Source: Streptomyces graminofaciens (lineage in GTDB: Bacteria; Actinomycetota; Actinomycetes; Streptomycetales; Streptomycetaceae). From it: DNA of 64,000 nucleotides. The translations under genes and the position numbers were made by a program. Position 1 is the stretch's first letter. Each line of letters starts with the position of its first letter. The notes beneath the pieces are model-generated. The model was given only the letters and a program-made list of their open reading frames with translations. It was not told the DNA's origin and did no database searches. This document shows positions 37,734 to 64,000 of this stretch, piece by piece. Location of the stretch: positions 496,001-560,000 of the forward strand of contig NZ_AP018448.1 in assembly GCF_030294945.1 (NCBI RefSeq). Direction: 5' to 3'.

Positions 37734-40700
37734 TCAGAGGTCTTCGAGTTCCTGGTCGACCAGTGCGAAGAGTTCCTCGACGCTCGCCGAGGCGAGTTCG
37801 CCGTCGTCGGCCTCCCTCTTCGGGGAGGCGGCCAGGGCGTCGAGGTGCGACAGGAGTTTCCGCAGCCGGGCGGCCACGTCGTCCCGGGAGTCCTCGTCGA
37901 AGCGCGCGGCGGACACCGCGGCCTCCAGCCGCTCCAACTCCGCCACCACCGGCAGCCGGGGTGCGGGTTCGTCCAGCGCGAGTTGCTCCCCGATGTGCCC
38001 GGCGAGCAGCACCGGCGAGGGGTAGTCGAAGACCAGCGTGGCCGAGAGCCGGATGCCGAGGACGCCGCCGATGCGATTGCGCAGCTCCACCGCGGCCAGC
38101 GAGTCGATGCCCAGTTCACGGAAGTTCCGGCCGGGGTCGACCATGCCGGCGCCGGAGTGGCCCAGTACGGCCGCGGTGTGCTCGCAGACGAAGTCCAGCA
38201 GTTCCTGCGCCCGCTCTTCCTGGGGCAGGCCGGCGAGCTTGTCGGTGAGGGACGACCTCGAACCTGCACCGCTGCCGCCGGTTTCGGCCTTGCGGCGGTT
38301 CGGTACGCGGACCAGATCGCGGAGCAGTGCGGGCACTCCCCCGGTGGCGATGGCCTGCTGCCGCAGCGCGGCGAGGTCCAGCCGGACCGGCGCCAGCCAG
38401 GCATCGCCGCCGGTCACACCGGCGTCAAGCAGCGGCAGTGCCTCGCCGACGGAGATCGGCAGCACGCCCGAACGACTCATCCGGGCCACGTCCGCCTCAC
38501 CCAACTGCCCCGTCATACCGCCGGCCTGGTCCCACAGGCCCCACGAGAGCGAGGTCGCCACCAGGCCATCGGCCCGACGCCTCGCAGCGAGCGCATCGAG
38601 GAAGGCATTCGCCGCGGCGTAATTGCCCTGACCCGCACCACCGAAGACACTCGCCGCGGAAGAGAACAGCACGAACACCGACAGGTCCAGCTCCGCGGCC
38701 AGCTCGTGCAGATGCCAGGCCGCGTCCGCCTTCGGCGCCAGGACCGTCTCCAACCGCTCAGGAGTGAGCGAACCCACCACGCCGTCGTCCAGGACACCAG
38801 CCGCATGGACCACACCCGCCAGCCGGTGCACGGCAGGAATACCAGCCAGTACGGCAGCCAGCGCGTCCCGGTCCGCCACGTCACAGGCCACCGGAGCAGC
38901 CGAAGCACCCAACTCACCCAGTTCCGCGACCAGTTCCGTCATACCGGGAGCCTCCGCGCCACGACGGCTCGCGAGAACCAGGTGCCGTACGCCCCACTCA
39001 CGGACCACATGCCGGGCGACCACACCACCCAACGCACCCGACGCACCCGTGATCAACAACGTGCCCTCGGGATCCCACACCGGCACCCCATCAATGGCTT
39101 CGGCCCGCATCAGACGCGGCACGAACACCCGGCCATCCCGCACCGCGAGCTGCGGCTCATCACCGATCCCGACCACCCGGGACACCGCATCCAGGTCATC
39201 CACATCCACCAGCACGACCCGGCCCGGCTGCTCCGACTGCGCCGTACGCACCAGACCCCACAACGCCGCCGCACCCAGATCAAAGACACCCTCACCGGCA
39301 TCCACCGCGACGGCCTGGCGGGTCATAATCACGAGCCGCGAGTCGGCGAACCTCTCGTCCGCCAGCCAGGACTGGATCAACTCCAGTCCCTCAGCCGTCA
39401 CTCCACGCACCCCGGCCGTGACGGGCACCTCACGATCGGCGGCGAAATGCGCCACCACCAGACGCGGCACCGATCGGCCGGCGGAGACCGCCGAGCCGAG
39501 CGCGGCCAGGTCGGGCAGGACCTCGCACCCCTCCCCCTGCGCCCAGCCAGCACCCCGGTCGAGGGCCACCCACTCCCCCGCACCCGCCTGATCCGGCACG
39601 GCCACCTGCCGCCACCCCACCCGGAACAACGACTGCCGCGACGCACCCGACCGCCCCGCACCGATCCCGTCCGCAGACACAGGCCGCAACGCCAACGAGT
39701 CCACCGATGCCACCGGCCGCCCGGAGCCGTCCGCGACCACCAGCGCAACCTCGTTCGCCCCGACGCCGACCCCGGACACCCGCACCCGCAACGCATCCGC
39801 ACCCGACGCGAGAAGACGGACCCCGCTCCACGAGAACGGCAGTACCCCCGCCCCACCGTCACTCACGAACTCCCCGAACCCGATCGCGTGCAACGCCGCA
39901 TCCAGCAGCGCCGGATGAAGACCGAACTCCCCCGCGCTGTTCGGGTTCGCCGTGAGGCGGGCAGACGACCGTCCGGTCCTCCACCTGCTCCTGCTCCTCG
40001 TGACGACGGCCAGTTCCGTGTCGTACGGGTCGATGGTGCGTGGCACCGTGAGAACGACCTTGCCTATGTGTCGCGCCTGGCTCAGGTGGCGGAAGGCGTC
40101 CGGTGCGCTCAGGAGATCCCAGGTGGTGACCGGCAGTACCGTCAGCGCGCCGTCGTCGAACAGCCGCAGCACCTCCGCGAGCATCTGTCCGACGCGTTCC
40201 GGCCCGGCCTCGATCAGGTCGAAGGCGCGGTAGTGGACGCCGGGGTACCGGGCGGCGACCTCTTCCGCGTCACGGATGTCGGTCTTGCCCATCTCGATGA
40301 ACCGGCCACCGTGGGTGAGCGTCCGCAGTGACGCGTCCACGAACTCACCGGCCAGCGCGTCGAGAACGACGTCCACTCCCCGGCCGTCCGTCGCCTCCAG
40401 CACGCGTGGCTCGAACTCCAGGTCCCGCGAGGAGGCGATGTGGGTCTCGTCCAGGCCCTGCGCCCGTAGCGCGTCCCACTTGCCGGTGCTCGCCGTACCG
40501 AACACTTCGGCGCCCAGATGCCGCGCCAACTGCACGGCCGCCATGCCCACACCGCCGGCGGCGGCATGGATCAGCACCGACTGGCCCGCTCGCAGGTCGG
40601 CCAGATCCACCAGGCTGTAGTAGGCGGTCAGGAACACCAGCGGAACCGAGGCCGCCTCCGCGTACGACCATCCGTCCGGGATCTTCGCCAGCATGCGGTG

Positions 40701-43700
40701 GTCGGCCACGGCCTGCTGAGCGAACGAGCCGAGCGCCACCCCCATCACCCGGTCGCCGGGCGCGAGACCGGTGACGTCCGGGCCGGTCTCCAGGACGACG
40801 CCGGACAGTTCCCAGCCGAGCTTGTCCTTGGTTTCGAGCATGCCCAGAGTGATCAGTACGTCGCGGAAGTTCAGGCCCGCCGCGTGGACCTCGACCCGGA
40901 CCTCGTTCGCCCGAAGGGGGCGGTCCGTCTCCTCGTACGCCACCAGCGCCAGCGCGTCCAGAGTGCCGCCGCCCGTGGCCTCCAACCGCCACACCGGAGC
41001 GGTCGTCTCCGGGGCCGACACCGCTGACACATCGTGTTCGGCGCCGTCGCGGTGGGTGTCGTCCAGCGCGACCTCGGCGAACACCTCCGAGCCGCGCCGC
41101 CACACCGACCGCAAGCCCTGGAACACCGGCCCGTACTCGAGACCGCCCTCCGCCAGCCGGTCGTACATCCCGTCCGTGTCCACAGCCACCGCATCCTGGG
41201 GCGGCCACACGGCGAAGTCGGCGTCCTCCGCCGGTACGGCGGCAGAGGCGGCGAAGGGGACCAGCATGCCGATCGCGTGCCGAGCCCACGGCTCGTCCTC
41301 CACGTCCTCATCAGGCCGGGAGTACACCGTCACCGGACGGCCACCTTGCTCGTCCGCAGCGCCGACGACCACCTGGACCTGCACACCACCACGCTCCGGA
41401 AGCACCAACGGCACCTCCAGCGTCAGCTCCTCGACACAGTCCGCGCCCACCTGCTCCCCGGCCCGCAACGCAAGCTCCACGAACGCCGTCCCGGGGAACA
41501 GCACAGCACCCTGCACCCGGTGATCCGCCAGCCACGGATGCGTCGCCAGCGACAACCGCCCGGTCAGCAACACCCCGTCGCCATCCGCCAGGGCCACCGC
41601 CGCGCCGAGCAACGGATGCTCCGCCGAACCCAGGCCCAGCCCCGCGAGATCACCCACCGTGCGGACGGACGCATCCAACCAGTACCGCTGATGTTCGAAG
41701 GCGTACGTCGGCAGGCCCGCCCGACGCGGGCCGTACGGGGCGTAGTACGCGGCCCAGTCCACCGGCACACCGCGCACATGCGCAGCGCCCACGGCCGCCA
41801 CCACGCTCTCGGCCTCATCGCGCCCGGCCCGCACCGTGGACACAAACTCCGTGCCCCGCGCCTCCTCCCCGACCAGGCAGTCCTGCCCCAGCGCGGACAA
41901 CGCCCCGTCCGGACCGACCTCCACGAACGTGCTCACGCCTTCGCTCCGCAGACACCGCACCGCGTCGTAGAAGCGCACCGCCTCACGCACATGCCGCGTC
42001 CAGTACTCCGCCGACCGCAACTCCGCACCCGCCACCTCACCCGACACCGCGGAGACCACCGCAATGCGAGGCTCGTGATAAGTCACCGTCTCGGCCACCC
42101 GGCGGAACTCGTCGAGCATCGGCTCCATGCGCGGCGAGTGGAACGCATGCGACACCGTCAAACGCTTCGTCTTACGGCCCCGCCCGCGCACGATCTCCTG
42201 GACACGCAGCACCACGTCCTCGTCACCGGCGATCACCACGGACTCCGGCCCATTCACCGCCGCGATATCCACCGCACCCGAAGGCTCACCCTCGACAAGT
42301 CGCCGTGCCTCGGCCTCCGTGACCTGCACCGCCACCATCGCCCCACCGGCCGGCAACGCCTGCATCAACCGGCCCCGCGCCACCACCAACGCACACGCAT
42401 CCGACAGCGACAGCACCCCCGCCACATACGCCGCCGCAAGCTCACCGATCGAATGCCCGGCCACCACATCGGGCACCACACCCCACGACTCCAACAGCCG
42501 GAACAACGCCACCTCGAACGCGAACAACGCCGGCTGCGTGAACTCCGTACGATCCACAAGCGAGGCCTGTTCCGAACCCTCCTCCGCGAACACCACCTCA
42601 CCCAACGGCCGCCCCAGCCGCCCATCCAACTCCGCGACCACCTCGTCCCACGCCTCACCGAAGACAGGGAACATCTCCCGAAGCCGGCCACCCATACCCA
42701 ACCGCTGCGACCCCTGCCCCGCGAACACGAACCCCGTACGCCCCCCGGCCAACCCAGCACCGACCCGCACCCGGGAATCCCCACGCCCCTCAGCCAGCGC
42801 CTCCAGCCCTGCCAAGAGGTCGTCCGTTGTCCGCCCGATCACCACCGCGCGGTGCTCGAAGCACGAACGAGCGGTGGCCAGCGAGTGGCCCACGTCGACG
42901 ACAGCCGCACCGGGCTCGGCCGCCATGTGCCCCCGCAACCGTCGGGCCTGGGCGCGCAGAGCATCAGCGCTGCGCGCGGACACCACCCATGGCACCGGAA
43001 CCCCCTCGGGCACGGGTGCGGCGTCGGGCACGTCCAAGTCGGCGGCCTGTTCGAGGATGACGTGTGCGTTGGTACCGCTGACGCCGAAGCCGGAGACCGC
43101 GGCCCGGCGCGGACGCCCGGTCTCGGGCCAGGAGCGGCTCTTGGTGAGCAGTTCCACCGCACCCGCCGACCAGTCGACCTCCGAGGTCGGCTCATCCACA
43201 TGCAGCGTGGCCGGCAGCACACCATGCCGCATCGCCATCACCGACTTGATGATCCCGGCGACACCCGCAGCGGCCTGCGTATGCCCGAGGTTCGACTTCA
43301 CCGAGCCCAGCCACAACGGCCGGTCCTCCGCCCGGTCCTGGCCGTAGGTGGCCAGGAGTGCCTGCGCCTCGATCGGGTCACCCAGCTTCGTCCCCGTACC
43401 GTGCGCCTCCACCACATCCACCTCGGACGCGGACAGACGGGCGTTCGCCAACGCCTGCCGGATCACCCGCTGCTGGGCGGGACCGTTCGGCGCCGTCAGC
43501 CCGCTGGACGCGCCGTCCTGGTTGACCGCACTGCCACGTACGACCGCGAGCACCAGGTGGCCGTTGCGCTCGGCGTCCGACAGGCGCTCCAGCAGGAGCA
43601 TGCCCGCGCCCTCGCTCCAGCCGGTGCCGTCGGCCGTGGTGGAGAAGGACTTGCAGCGGCCGTCGGCGGCCAGCCCGCCCTGCCGGGTGAACTCGGTGAA

Positions 43701-44420
43701 CACGCCCGGCGTCGCCATCACGGTGACGCCACCGGCGAGAGCCAGGGAGCACTCGCCCTGCCGTAGCGCCTGGGCGGCCAGGTGCAGCGCGACCAGGGAG
43801 GAGGAGCAGGCGGTGTCGAGCGTGACCGCCGGTCCCTCGAAGCCGAACGTGAAGGCCACACGTCCGGAGGCGATGCTGCCCGCGTTGCCGTTGCCCAGGT
43901 AGCCCTCGACCTCCTCCGGAACCTCGACGACCCGGGCGCCGTAGTCGTGGTACATGACCCCCGCGAAGACGCCGGTGGCGCTGCCGCGCAGGGTCGCCGG
44001 GTCGATACCGGCCCGTTCCAGCGCCTCCCAGGAGGTCTCCAGCAGCAGCCGCTGCTGCGGATCCATCGCCGTGGCCTCACGCGGCCCGATGCCGAAGAAG
44101 CCGGCGTCGAACTGGTCCGCGTCGTAGAGGAACCCGCCCTCCTGGGTGAGGCTGGTGCCCCCGGCACGCTCCGGATCGAACAGCGTGTCCAGGTCCCACC
44201 CTCGGTTCTGGGGGAAGTGGGAGACGGCGTCGGCCTCGTCGGCGACCAGCCGCCACAGCTCCTCCGGCGAACGCACTCCGCCCGGGTAACGGCACGCCAT
44301 CCCCACGATCGCGATCGCCTCGTACCGCTGCTCCTCGGCCTCGCGCAGACGGCGAGTCGTCCGGTCCAGATCGGCGGTGACCCGCTTCAAGTAGCTGAGG
44401 AGCTTTGCTTCGTCGGTCAT
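37734..44420 (-). CDS. Type I PKS, single module with an enoylreductase nested inside the dehydratase (PKS-C)
   Basis: A 2228-residue one-module synthase. Docking coil (1-33, [11 protein letters not shown]); KS (Cys205); AT (Ser657, GHSIG and HAFH, malonyl-CoA); DH N-half with His967 ([12 protein letters not shown]); ER about 1127-1494 with the NADPH motif HAAAGGVGM at 1285-1293; DH C-half with Asp1507 ([10 protein letters not shown]); KR structural half, then KR (Tyr1934, B-type LDD); ACP (Ser2107); docking tail ending [10 protein letters not shown] His and Asp are 540 residues apart, compared with 166 in PKS-E module 1, because the ER interrupts the domain. All active-site residues I can check are present. 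If every domain works the module gives a saturated unbranched unit; if ER fails, an alkene; if DH fails, a hydroxyl. ATG 44420 has aaggag 9 bases upstream. The C-terminal half is nearly identical to PKS-A. Confidence 0.95.
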   Translation of the reverse strand: MTDEAKLLSYLKRVTADLDRTTRRLREAEEQRYEAIAIVGMACRYPGGVRSPEELWRLVADEADAVSHFPQNRGWDLDTLFDPERAGGTSLTQEGGFLYDADQFDAGFFGIGPREATAMDPQQRLLLETSWEALERAGIDPATLRGSATGVFAGVMYHDYGARVVEVPEEVEGYLGNGNAGSIASGRVAFTFGFEGPAVTLDTACSSSLVALHLAAQALRQGECSLALAGGVTVMATPGVFTEFTRQGGLAADGRCKSFSTTADGTGWSEGAGMLLLERLSDAERNGHLVLAVVRGSAVNQDGASSGLTAPNGPAQQRVIRQALANARLSASEVDVVEAHGTGTKLGDPIEAQALLATYGQDRAEDRPLWLGSVKSNLGHTQAAAGVAGIIKSVMAMRHGVLPATLHVDEPTSEVDWSAGAVELLTKSRSWPETGRPRRAAVSGFGVSGTNAHVILEQAADLDVPDAAPVPEGVPVPWVVSARSADALRAQARRLRGHMAAEPGAAVVDVGHSLATARSCFEHRAVVIGRTTDDLLAGLEALAEGRGDSRVRVGAGLAGGRTGFVFAGQGSQRLGMGGRLREMFPVFGEAWDEVVAELDGRLGRPLGEVVFAEEGSEQASLVDRTEFTQPALFAFEVALFRLLESWGVVPDVVAGHSIGELAAAYVAGVLSLSDACALVVARGRLMQALPAGGAMVAVQVTEAEARRLVEGEPSGAVDIAAVNGPESVVIAGDEDVVLRVQEIVRGRGRKTKRLTVSHAFHSPRMEPMLDEFRRVAETVTYHEPRIAVVSAVSGEVAGAELRSAEYWTRHVREAVRFYDAVRCLRSEGVSTFVEVGPDGALSALGQDCLVGEEARGTEFVSTVRAGRDEAESVVAAVGAAHVRGVPVDWAAYYAPYGPRRAGLPTYAFEHQRYWLDASVRTVGDLAGLGLGSAEHPLLGAAVALADGDGVLLTGRLSLATHPWLADHRVQGAVLFPGTAFVELALRAGEQVGADCVEELTLEVPLVLPERGGVQVQVVVGAADEQGGRPVTVYSRPDEDVEDEPWARHAIGMLVPFAASAAVPAEDADFAVWPPQDAVAVDTDGMYDRLAEGGLEYGPVFQGLRSVWRRGSEVFAEVALDDTHRDGAEHDVSAVSAPETTAPVWRLEATGGGTLDALALVAYEETDRPLRANEVRVEVHAAGLNFRDVLITLGMLETKDKLGWELSGVVLETGPDVTGLAPGDRVMGVALGSFAQQAVADHRMLAKIPDGWSYAEAASVPLVFLTAYYSLVDLADLRAGQSVLIHAAAGGVGMAAVQLARHLGAEVFGTASTGKWDALRAQGLDETHIASSRDLEFEPRVLEATDGRGVDVVLDALAGEFVDASLRTLTHGGRFIEMGKTDIRDAEEVAARYPGVHYRAFDLIEAGPERVGQMLAEVLRLFDDGALTVLPVTTWDLLSAPDAFRHLSQARHIGKVVLTVPRTIDPYDTELAVVTRSRSRWRTGRSSARLTANPNSAGEFGLHPALLDAALHAIGFGEFVSDGGAGVLPFSWSGVRLLASGADALRVRVSGVGVGANEVALVVADGSGRPVASVDSLALRPVSADGIGAGRSGASRQSLFRVGWRQVAVPDQAGAGEWVALDRGAGWAQGEGCEVLPDLAALGSAVSAGRSVPRLVVAHFAADREVPVTAGVRGVTAEGLELIQSWLADERFADSRLVIMTRQAVAVDAGEGVFDLGAAALWGLVRTAQSEQPGRVVLVDVDDLDAVSRVVGIGDEPQLAVRDGRVFVPRLMRAEAIDGVPVWDPEGTLLITGASGALGGVVARHVVREWGVRHLVLASRRGAEAPGMTELVAELGELGASAAPVACDVADRDALAAVLAGIPAVHRLAGVVHAAGVLDDGVVGSLTPERLETVLAPKADAAWHLHELAAELDLSVFVLFSSAASVFGGAGQGNYAAANAFLDALAARRRADGLVATSLSWGLWDQAGGMTGQLGEADVARMSRSGVLPISVGEALPLLDAGVTGGDAWLAPVRLDLAALRQQAIATGGVPALLRDLVRVPNRRKAETGGSGAGSRSSLTDKLAGLPQEERAQELLDFVCEHTAAVLGHSGAGMVDPGRNFRELGIDSLAAVELRNRIGGVLGIRLSATLVFDYPSPVLLAGHIGEQLALDEPAPRLPVVAELERLEAAVSAARFDEDSRDDVAARLRKLLSHLDALAASPKREADDGELASASVEELFALVDQELEDL
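37961..39936 (-). repeat. DH(C)-KR-ACP block, copy in PKS-C
   Basis: Matches 61564-63536 in PKS-A (offset about 23,600). The part 38274-39640 is almost base-identical; I noticed only isolated single-base differences. It stops exactly where the ER insertion begins and resumes at 41044-41516. Confidence 0.85.
39937..41043 (-). other. Enoylreductase domain inserted in frame within a dehydratase domain
   Basis: About 1107 bases (369 codons) with no counterpart in the paralogous dehydratase of PKS-A, which runs directly from ccgtcgcg into cccgcg at the same point; a few bases of overlap make each edge uncertain by 1-3 bases. The inserted product starts near the natural ER N-terminus ([20 protein letters not shown]), includes [13 protein letters not shown] and the NADPH motif HAAAGGVGM, and ends past [15 protein letters not shown] with about 24 Arg/Ser-rich residues unlike any domain here. 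The ER differs markedly from the one in PKS-B, so it is not a copy of it. The position corresponds to a variable loop just before the [10 protein letters not shown] helix of the second hot-dog half. Confidence 0.9.
41044..41516 (-). repeat. DH(N) block, copy in PKS-C
   Basis: Continuation of the PKS-C/PKS-A paralogy on the other side of the ER insertion. It matches 63537-64000 (window edge) with a few differences and small indels. It encodes the N-terminal hot-dog half of the dehydratase. Confidence 0.8.
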
Positions 44421-44533
44421 CGAAAGTCGTCTCCTTGACGAGCGGTTCCATCGGGGCGCGGACGGAGGCGATCAGCGGCCTGGTGATGGATGCGGCGGGG
44501 AAGGGAGTGGGGGCCGTGGCCCTGAGCGGTCGG

Positions 44534-61177
<16,644 letters not shown>

Positions 61178-61336
61178 GCGGGGTCTGTCCTTAAGTCCTT
61201 TGGTTCGCGAAGTCCTTGAGGGGGTCGCGCCGGGGGGCGGCACGCTCACGCGGGGCGGGCGGGGGCGAGGACCCGGTGTGGTCGCCGTGCAGTCGCAGTG
61301 CTGTCCGTGCGGTCACCGGGTCCGCCTCCTGGGGCG

Positions 61337-64000
61337 TCAGCGGTCGTCGAGTTCCTCGTCGAGGAGGGCGAAGAGTTCGTCGACGCTCGCCGAGGCGACA
61401 TCGCCGTCGTCGGTCTCTCCCCTGGCGGTGTCGGCCACGGTGTCGAAGTACGTCAGGAGTTTCCGCAGCCGTACGGCGACCTCGTCGCGTGAGGCGTCGT
61501 CGAAGCGCCCCGCGGTCACCGCGGCCTCCAACCGCTCCAGCTCCGCGGCCATCATCGGCTCGGGTGCGGGTTCGTCCAGCGCGAGTTGCTCCCCGATGTG
61601 CCCGGCGAGCAGCACCGGCGAGGGGTAGTCGAAGACCAGCGTGGCCGAGAGCCGGATGCCGAGGACGCCGCCGATGCGATTGCGCAGCTCCACCGCGGCC
61701 AGCGAGTCCACGCCCGCTTCGAGGAAGCCTCGGCCGGGGTCGACCATGCCGGCGCCGGAGTGGCCCAGTACGGCCGCGGTGTGCTCGCAGACGAAGTCCA
61801 GCAGTTCCTGCTCCCGTTCGGCGTCGGTCAGTCCGGCGAGCTTGTCGAGGAGGGTCGAGCGGGAGCCGCCTGTGCTGCTGCCGCCGGTTTCGGCCTTGCG
61901 GCGGTTCGGTACGCGGACCAGATCGCGGAGCAGTGCGGGCACTCCCCCGGTGGCGATGGCCTGCTGCCGCAGCGCGGCGAGGTCCAGCCGGACCGGCGCC
62001 AGCCAGGCATCGCCGCCGGTCACACCGGCGTCAAGCAGCGGCAGTGCCTCGCCGACGGAGATCGGCAGCACGCCCGAACGGCTCATCCGGGCCACGTCCG
62101 CCTCACCCAACTGCCCCGTCATACCGCCGGCCTGGTCCCACAGGCCCCACGAGAGCGAGGTCGCCACCAGGCCATCGGCCCGACGCCTCGCCGCGAGCGC
62201 ATCGAGGAAGGCATTCGCCGCGGCGTAATTGCCCTGACCCGCACCACCGAAGACACTCGCCGCGGAAGAGAACAGCACGAACACCGACAGGTCCAGCTCC
62301 GCGGCCAGCTCGTGCAGATGCCAGGCCGCGTCCGCCTTCGGCGCCAGGACCGTCTCCAACCGCTCAGGAGTGAGCGAACCCACCACGCCGTCGTCCAGGA
62401 CACCAGCCGCATGGACCACACCCGCCAGCCGGTGCACGGCAGGAATACCAGCCAGTACGGCAGCCAGCGCGTCCCGGTCCGCCACGTCACAGGCCACCGG
62501 AGCAGCCGAAGCACCCAACTCACCCAGTTCCGCGACCAGTTCCGTCATACCGGGAGCCTCCGCGCCACGACGGCTCGCGAGAACCAGGTGCCGTACGCCC
62601 CACTCACGGACCACATGCCGGGCGACCACACCACCCAACGCACCCGACGCACCCGTGATCAACAACGTGCCCTCGGGATCCCACACCGGCACCCCATCAA
62701 TGGCTTCGGCCCGCATCAGACGCGGCACGAACACCCGGCCATCCCGCACCGCGAGCTGCGGCTCATCACCGATCCCGACCACCCGGGACACCGCATCCAG
62801 GTCATCCACATCCACCAGCACGACCCGGCCCGGCTGCTCCGACTGCGCCGTACGCACCAGACCCCACAACGCCGCCGCACCCAGATCAAAGACACCCTCA
62901 CCGGCATCCACCGCGACGGCCTGGCGGGTCATAATCACGAGCCGCGAGTCGGCGAACCTCTCGTCCGCCAGCCAGGACTGGATCAACTCCAGTCCCTCAG
63001 CCGTCACTCCACGCACCCCGGCCGTGACGGGCACCTCACGATCGGCGGCGAAATGCGCCACCACCAGACGCGGCACCGATCGGCCGGCGGAGACCGCCGA
63101 GCCGAGCGCGGCCAGGTCGGGCAGGACCTCGCACCCCTCCCCCTGCGCCCAGCCAGCACCCCGGTCGAGGGCCACCCACTCCCCCGCACCCGCCTGATCC
63201 GGCACGGCCACCTGCCGCCACCCCACCCGGAACAACGACTGCCGCGCACCCGCTCCCGCAGCGATCGTGTCCGCAGACACAGGCCGCAGCACCAAGGACT
63301 CAACTGCGGCCACCGGCCGCCCGGAGCCGTCCGCGACCACCAGCGCAACCTCGTTCGCCCCGACGCCGACCCCGGACACCCGCACCCGCAACGCATCCGC
63401 ACCCGACGCATACAGGTGCACGCCGTTCCAGGAGAACGGCAGTACCCCCGCCCCACCGTCACTCACGAACTCCCCGAACCCGATCGCGTGCAACGCCGCA
63501 TCCAGCAGCGCCGGATGAAGACCGAACTCCCCCGCGCCGTCGCGATGGGTGTCGTCCAGCGCGACCTCGGCGAACACCTCCGAGCCGCGCCGCCACACCG
63601 CTCGCAGCCCCTGGAACACCGGCCCGTAACCGAAGCCGCCGTCCACCAGCCGGTCGTACAGCCCGTCGATGTCCACAGCCGTCGCACCCTGCGGAGGCCA
63701 CACGGCGAGTTCGCCGGTCTCGGCCGGCACAGTCGCGGCCCCGGAGGCCAGCACACCGGTGGCGTGCCGGGTCCAGGGCTCGTCGACTCCTGTCTCCGGC
63801 CGGGAGTGCACCGTCACCGGACGGCCACCTTGCTCGTCCGCAGCGCCGACGACCACCTGGACCTGCACACCACCACGCTCCGGAAGCACCAACGGCACCT
63901 CCAGCGTCAGCTCCTCGACACAGTCCGCGCCCACCTGCTCCCCGGCCCGCAACGCAAGCTCCACGAACGCCGTCCCGGGGAACAGCACAGCACCCTGCAC
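61337..64000 (-). CDS. Type I PKS, C-terminal part of last module (PKS-A, cut by window edge)
   Basis: The frame is open to the right edge; 887 residues are visible. It begins inside the DH, just after the catalytic His ([12 protein letters not shown]), and continues with the Asp motif [10 protein letters not shown] uninterrupted, KR with [14 protein letters not shown] (B-type) and active Tyr in [10 protein letters not shown] (Ser in [13 protein letters not shown]) and a C-terminal docking region ending [12 protein letters not shown]. There is no ER between DH and KR, so the module should make an alkene. KS and AT lie outside, so the extender unit is unknown. It is a close paralogue of PKS-C over all of its visible length. 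The gap to PKS-B is 159 bases, containing two aagtcctt copies near 61192 and 61210 but nothing else assignable. Confidence 0.92.
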   Translation of the reverse strand: MQGAVLFPGTAFVELALRAGEQVGADCVEELTLEVPLVLPERGGVQVQVVVGAADEQGGRPVTVHSRPETGVDEPWTRHATGVLASGAATVPAETGELAVWPPQGATAVDIDGLYDRLVDGGFGYGPVFQGLRAVWRRGSEVFAEVALDDTHRDGAGEFGLHPALLDAALHAIGFGEFVSDGGAGVLPFSWNGVHLYASGADALRVRVSGVGVGANEVALVVADGSGRPVAAVESLVLRPVSADTIAAGAGARQSLFRVGWRQVAVPDQAGAGEWVALDRGAGWAQGEGCEVLPDLAALGSAVSAGRSVPRLVVAHFAADREVPVTAGVRGVTAEGLELIQSWLADERFADSRLVIMTRQAVAVDAGEGVFDLGAAALWGLVRTAQSEQPGRVVLVDVDDLDAVSRVVGIGDEPQLAVRDGRVFVPRLMRAEAIDGVPVWDPEGTLLITGASGALGGVVARHVVREWGVRHLVLASRRGAEAPGMTELVAELGELGASAAPVACDVADRDALAAVLAGIPAVHRLAGVVHAAGVLDDGVVGSLTPERLETVLAPKADAAWHLHELAAELDLSVFVLFSSAASVFGGAGQGNYAAANAFLDALAARRRADGLVATSLSWGLWDQAGGMTGQLGEADVARMSRSGVLPISVGEALPLLDAGVTGGDAWLAPVRLDLAALRQQAIATGGVPALLRDLVRVPNRRKAETGGSSTGGSRSTLLDKLAGLTDAEREQELLDFVCEHTAAVLGHSGAGMVDPGRGFLEAGVDSLAAVELRNRIGGVLGIRLSATLVFDYPSPVLLAGHIGEQLALDEPAPEPMMAAELERLEAAVTAGRFDDASRDEVAVRLRKLLTYFDTVADTARGETDDGDVASASVDELFALLDEELDDR
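61564..64000 (-). repeat. DH-KR-ACP block, copy in PKS-A
   Basis: Partner of 37961-39936 plus 41044-41516 in PKS-C. The segment 61880-63246 is nearly base-identical to 38274-39640. The block probably continues past the window edge. Confidence 0.85.

Noticed and set aside
41034..43766. Long plus-strand open frames rich in His, Arg and Gln opposite the PKS genes (for example 910 codons here)
   Set aside because: They are antisense shadows caused by high GC and biased third positions; they lack domains and ribosome-binding sites, and similar ones recur opposite every PKS repeat.
61178..61249. Upstream extension of PKS-B by 24 residues
   Set aside because: The added residues are not part of the docking coil; ATG 61177 gives the standard [11 protein letters not shown] start, as in PKS-D.

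Overview
The window reads as chromosomal DNA of a Streptomyces-like actinomycete. GC is very high, third codon positions are strongly G/C, ribosome-binding sites are of the AGGAG type, and the gene families are typical of that group (XRE/TPR regulator, DUF6624, AIM24, CYP105-like P450, giant modular type I polyketide synthases). I saw no rRNA, tRNA, CRISPR array, insertion sequence or plasmid/phage origin.

Bases 1-11.2 kb are small single genes: a TPR regulator C-terminus cut by the window edge, a short-chain dehydrogenase, an anti-sigma-like ATPase with a DUF6624 gene, a small membrane protein, an aldo/keto reductase, an MFS exporter, a divergent LysE exporter/LysR regulator pair, a Nudix hydrolase, an AIM24 protein, an AlkB-type dioxygenase and a flavin monooxygenase. 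The next roughly 0.95 kb is gene-poor and holds a broken DnaB-like helicase fragment. Then comes a LuxR-type regulator with one in-frame TTA codon.

From 12.9 kb to the right edge everything is on the minus strand: a polyketide biosynthesis cluster, read here from right to left. In order of translation: PKS-A (partial; DH-KR-ACP visible), PKS-B (three modules), PKS-C (one module), PKS-D (two modules), PKS-E (two modules plus thioesterase), a cytochrome P450 and a SAM methyltransferase. The cluster starts beyond 64 kb, so the starter unit and early modules are not visible. Active-site and specificity motifs predict, counting from the carboxyl carbon, a chain with alkenes at C2, C4, C6 and C8, methyl groups at C2, C4 and C6, an alkene at C12, a hydroxyl at C15, a methyl at C16 with C16-C17 saturated, and an alkene at C18. 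C10-C11 depends on PKS-C. The P450 and methyltransferase would then oxidise and methylate the released lactone or acid.

The most unusual item is PKS-C. A complete enoylreductase domain (about 369 codons, in frame) lies inside the dehydratase domain, between its catalytic His and Asp halves, giving KS-AT-DH(N)-ER-DH(C)-KR-ACP instead of the usual DH-ER-KR order. The last module of PKS-A is a close paralogue with the same dehydratase uninterrupted, so the insertion point can be read almost to the base. The cluster also carries several kilobase-scale near-identical blocks that mark recent duplication or gene conversion among modules.
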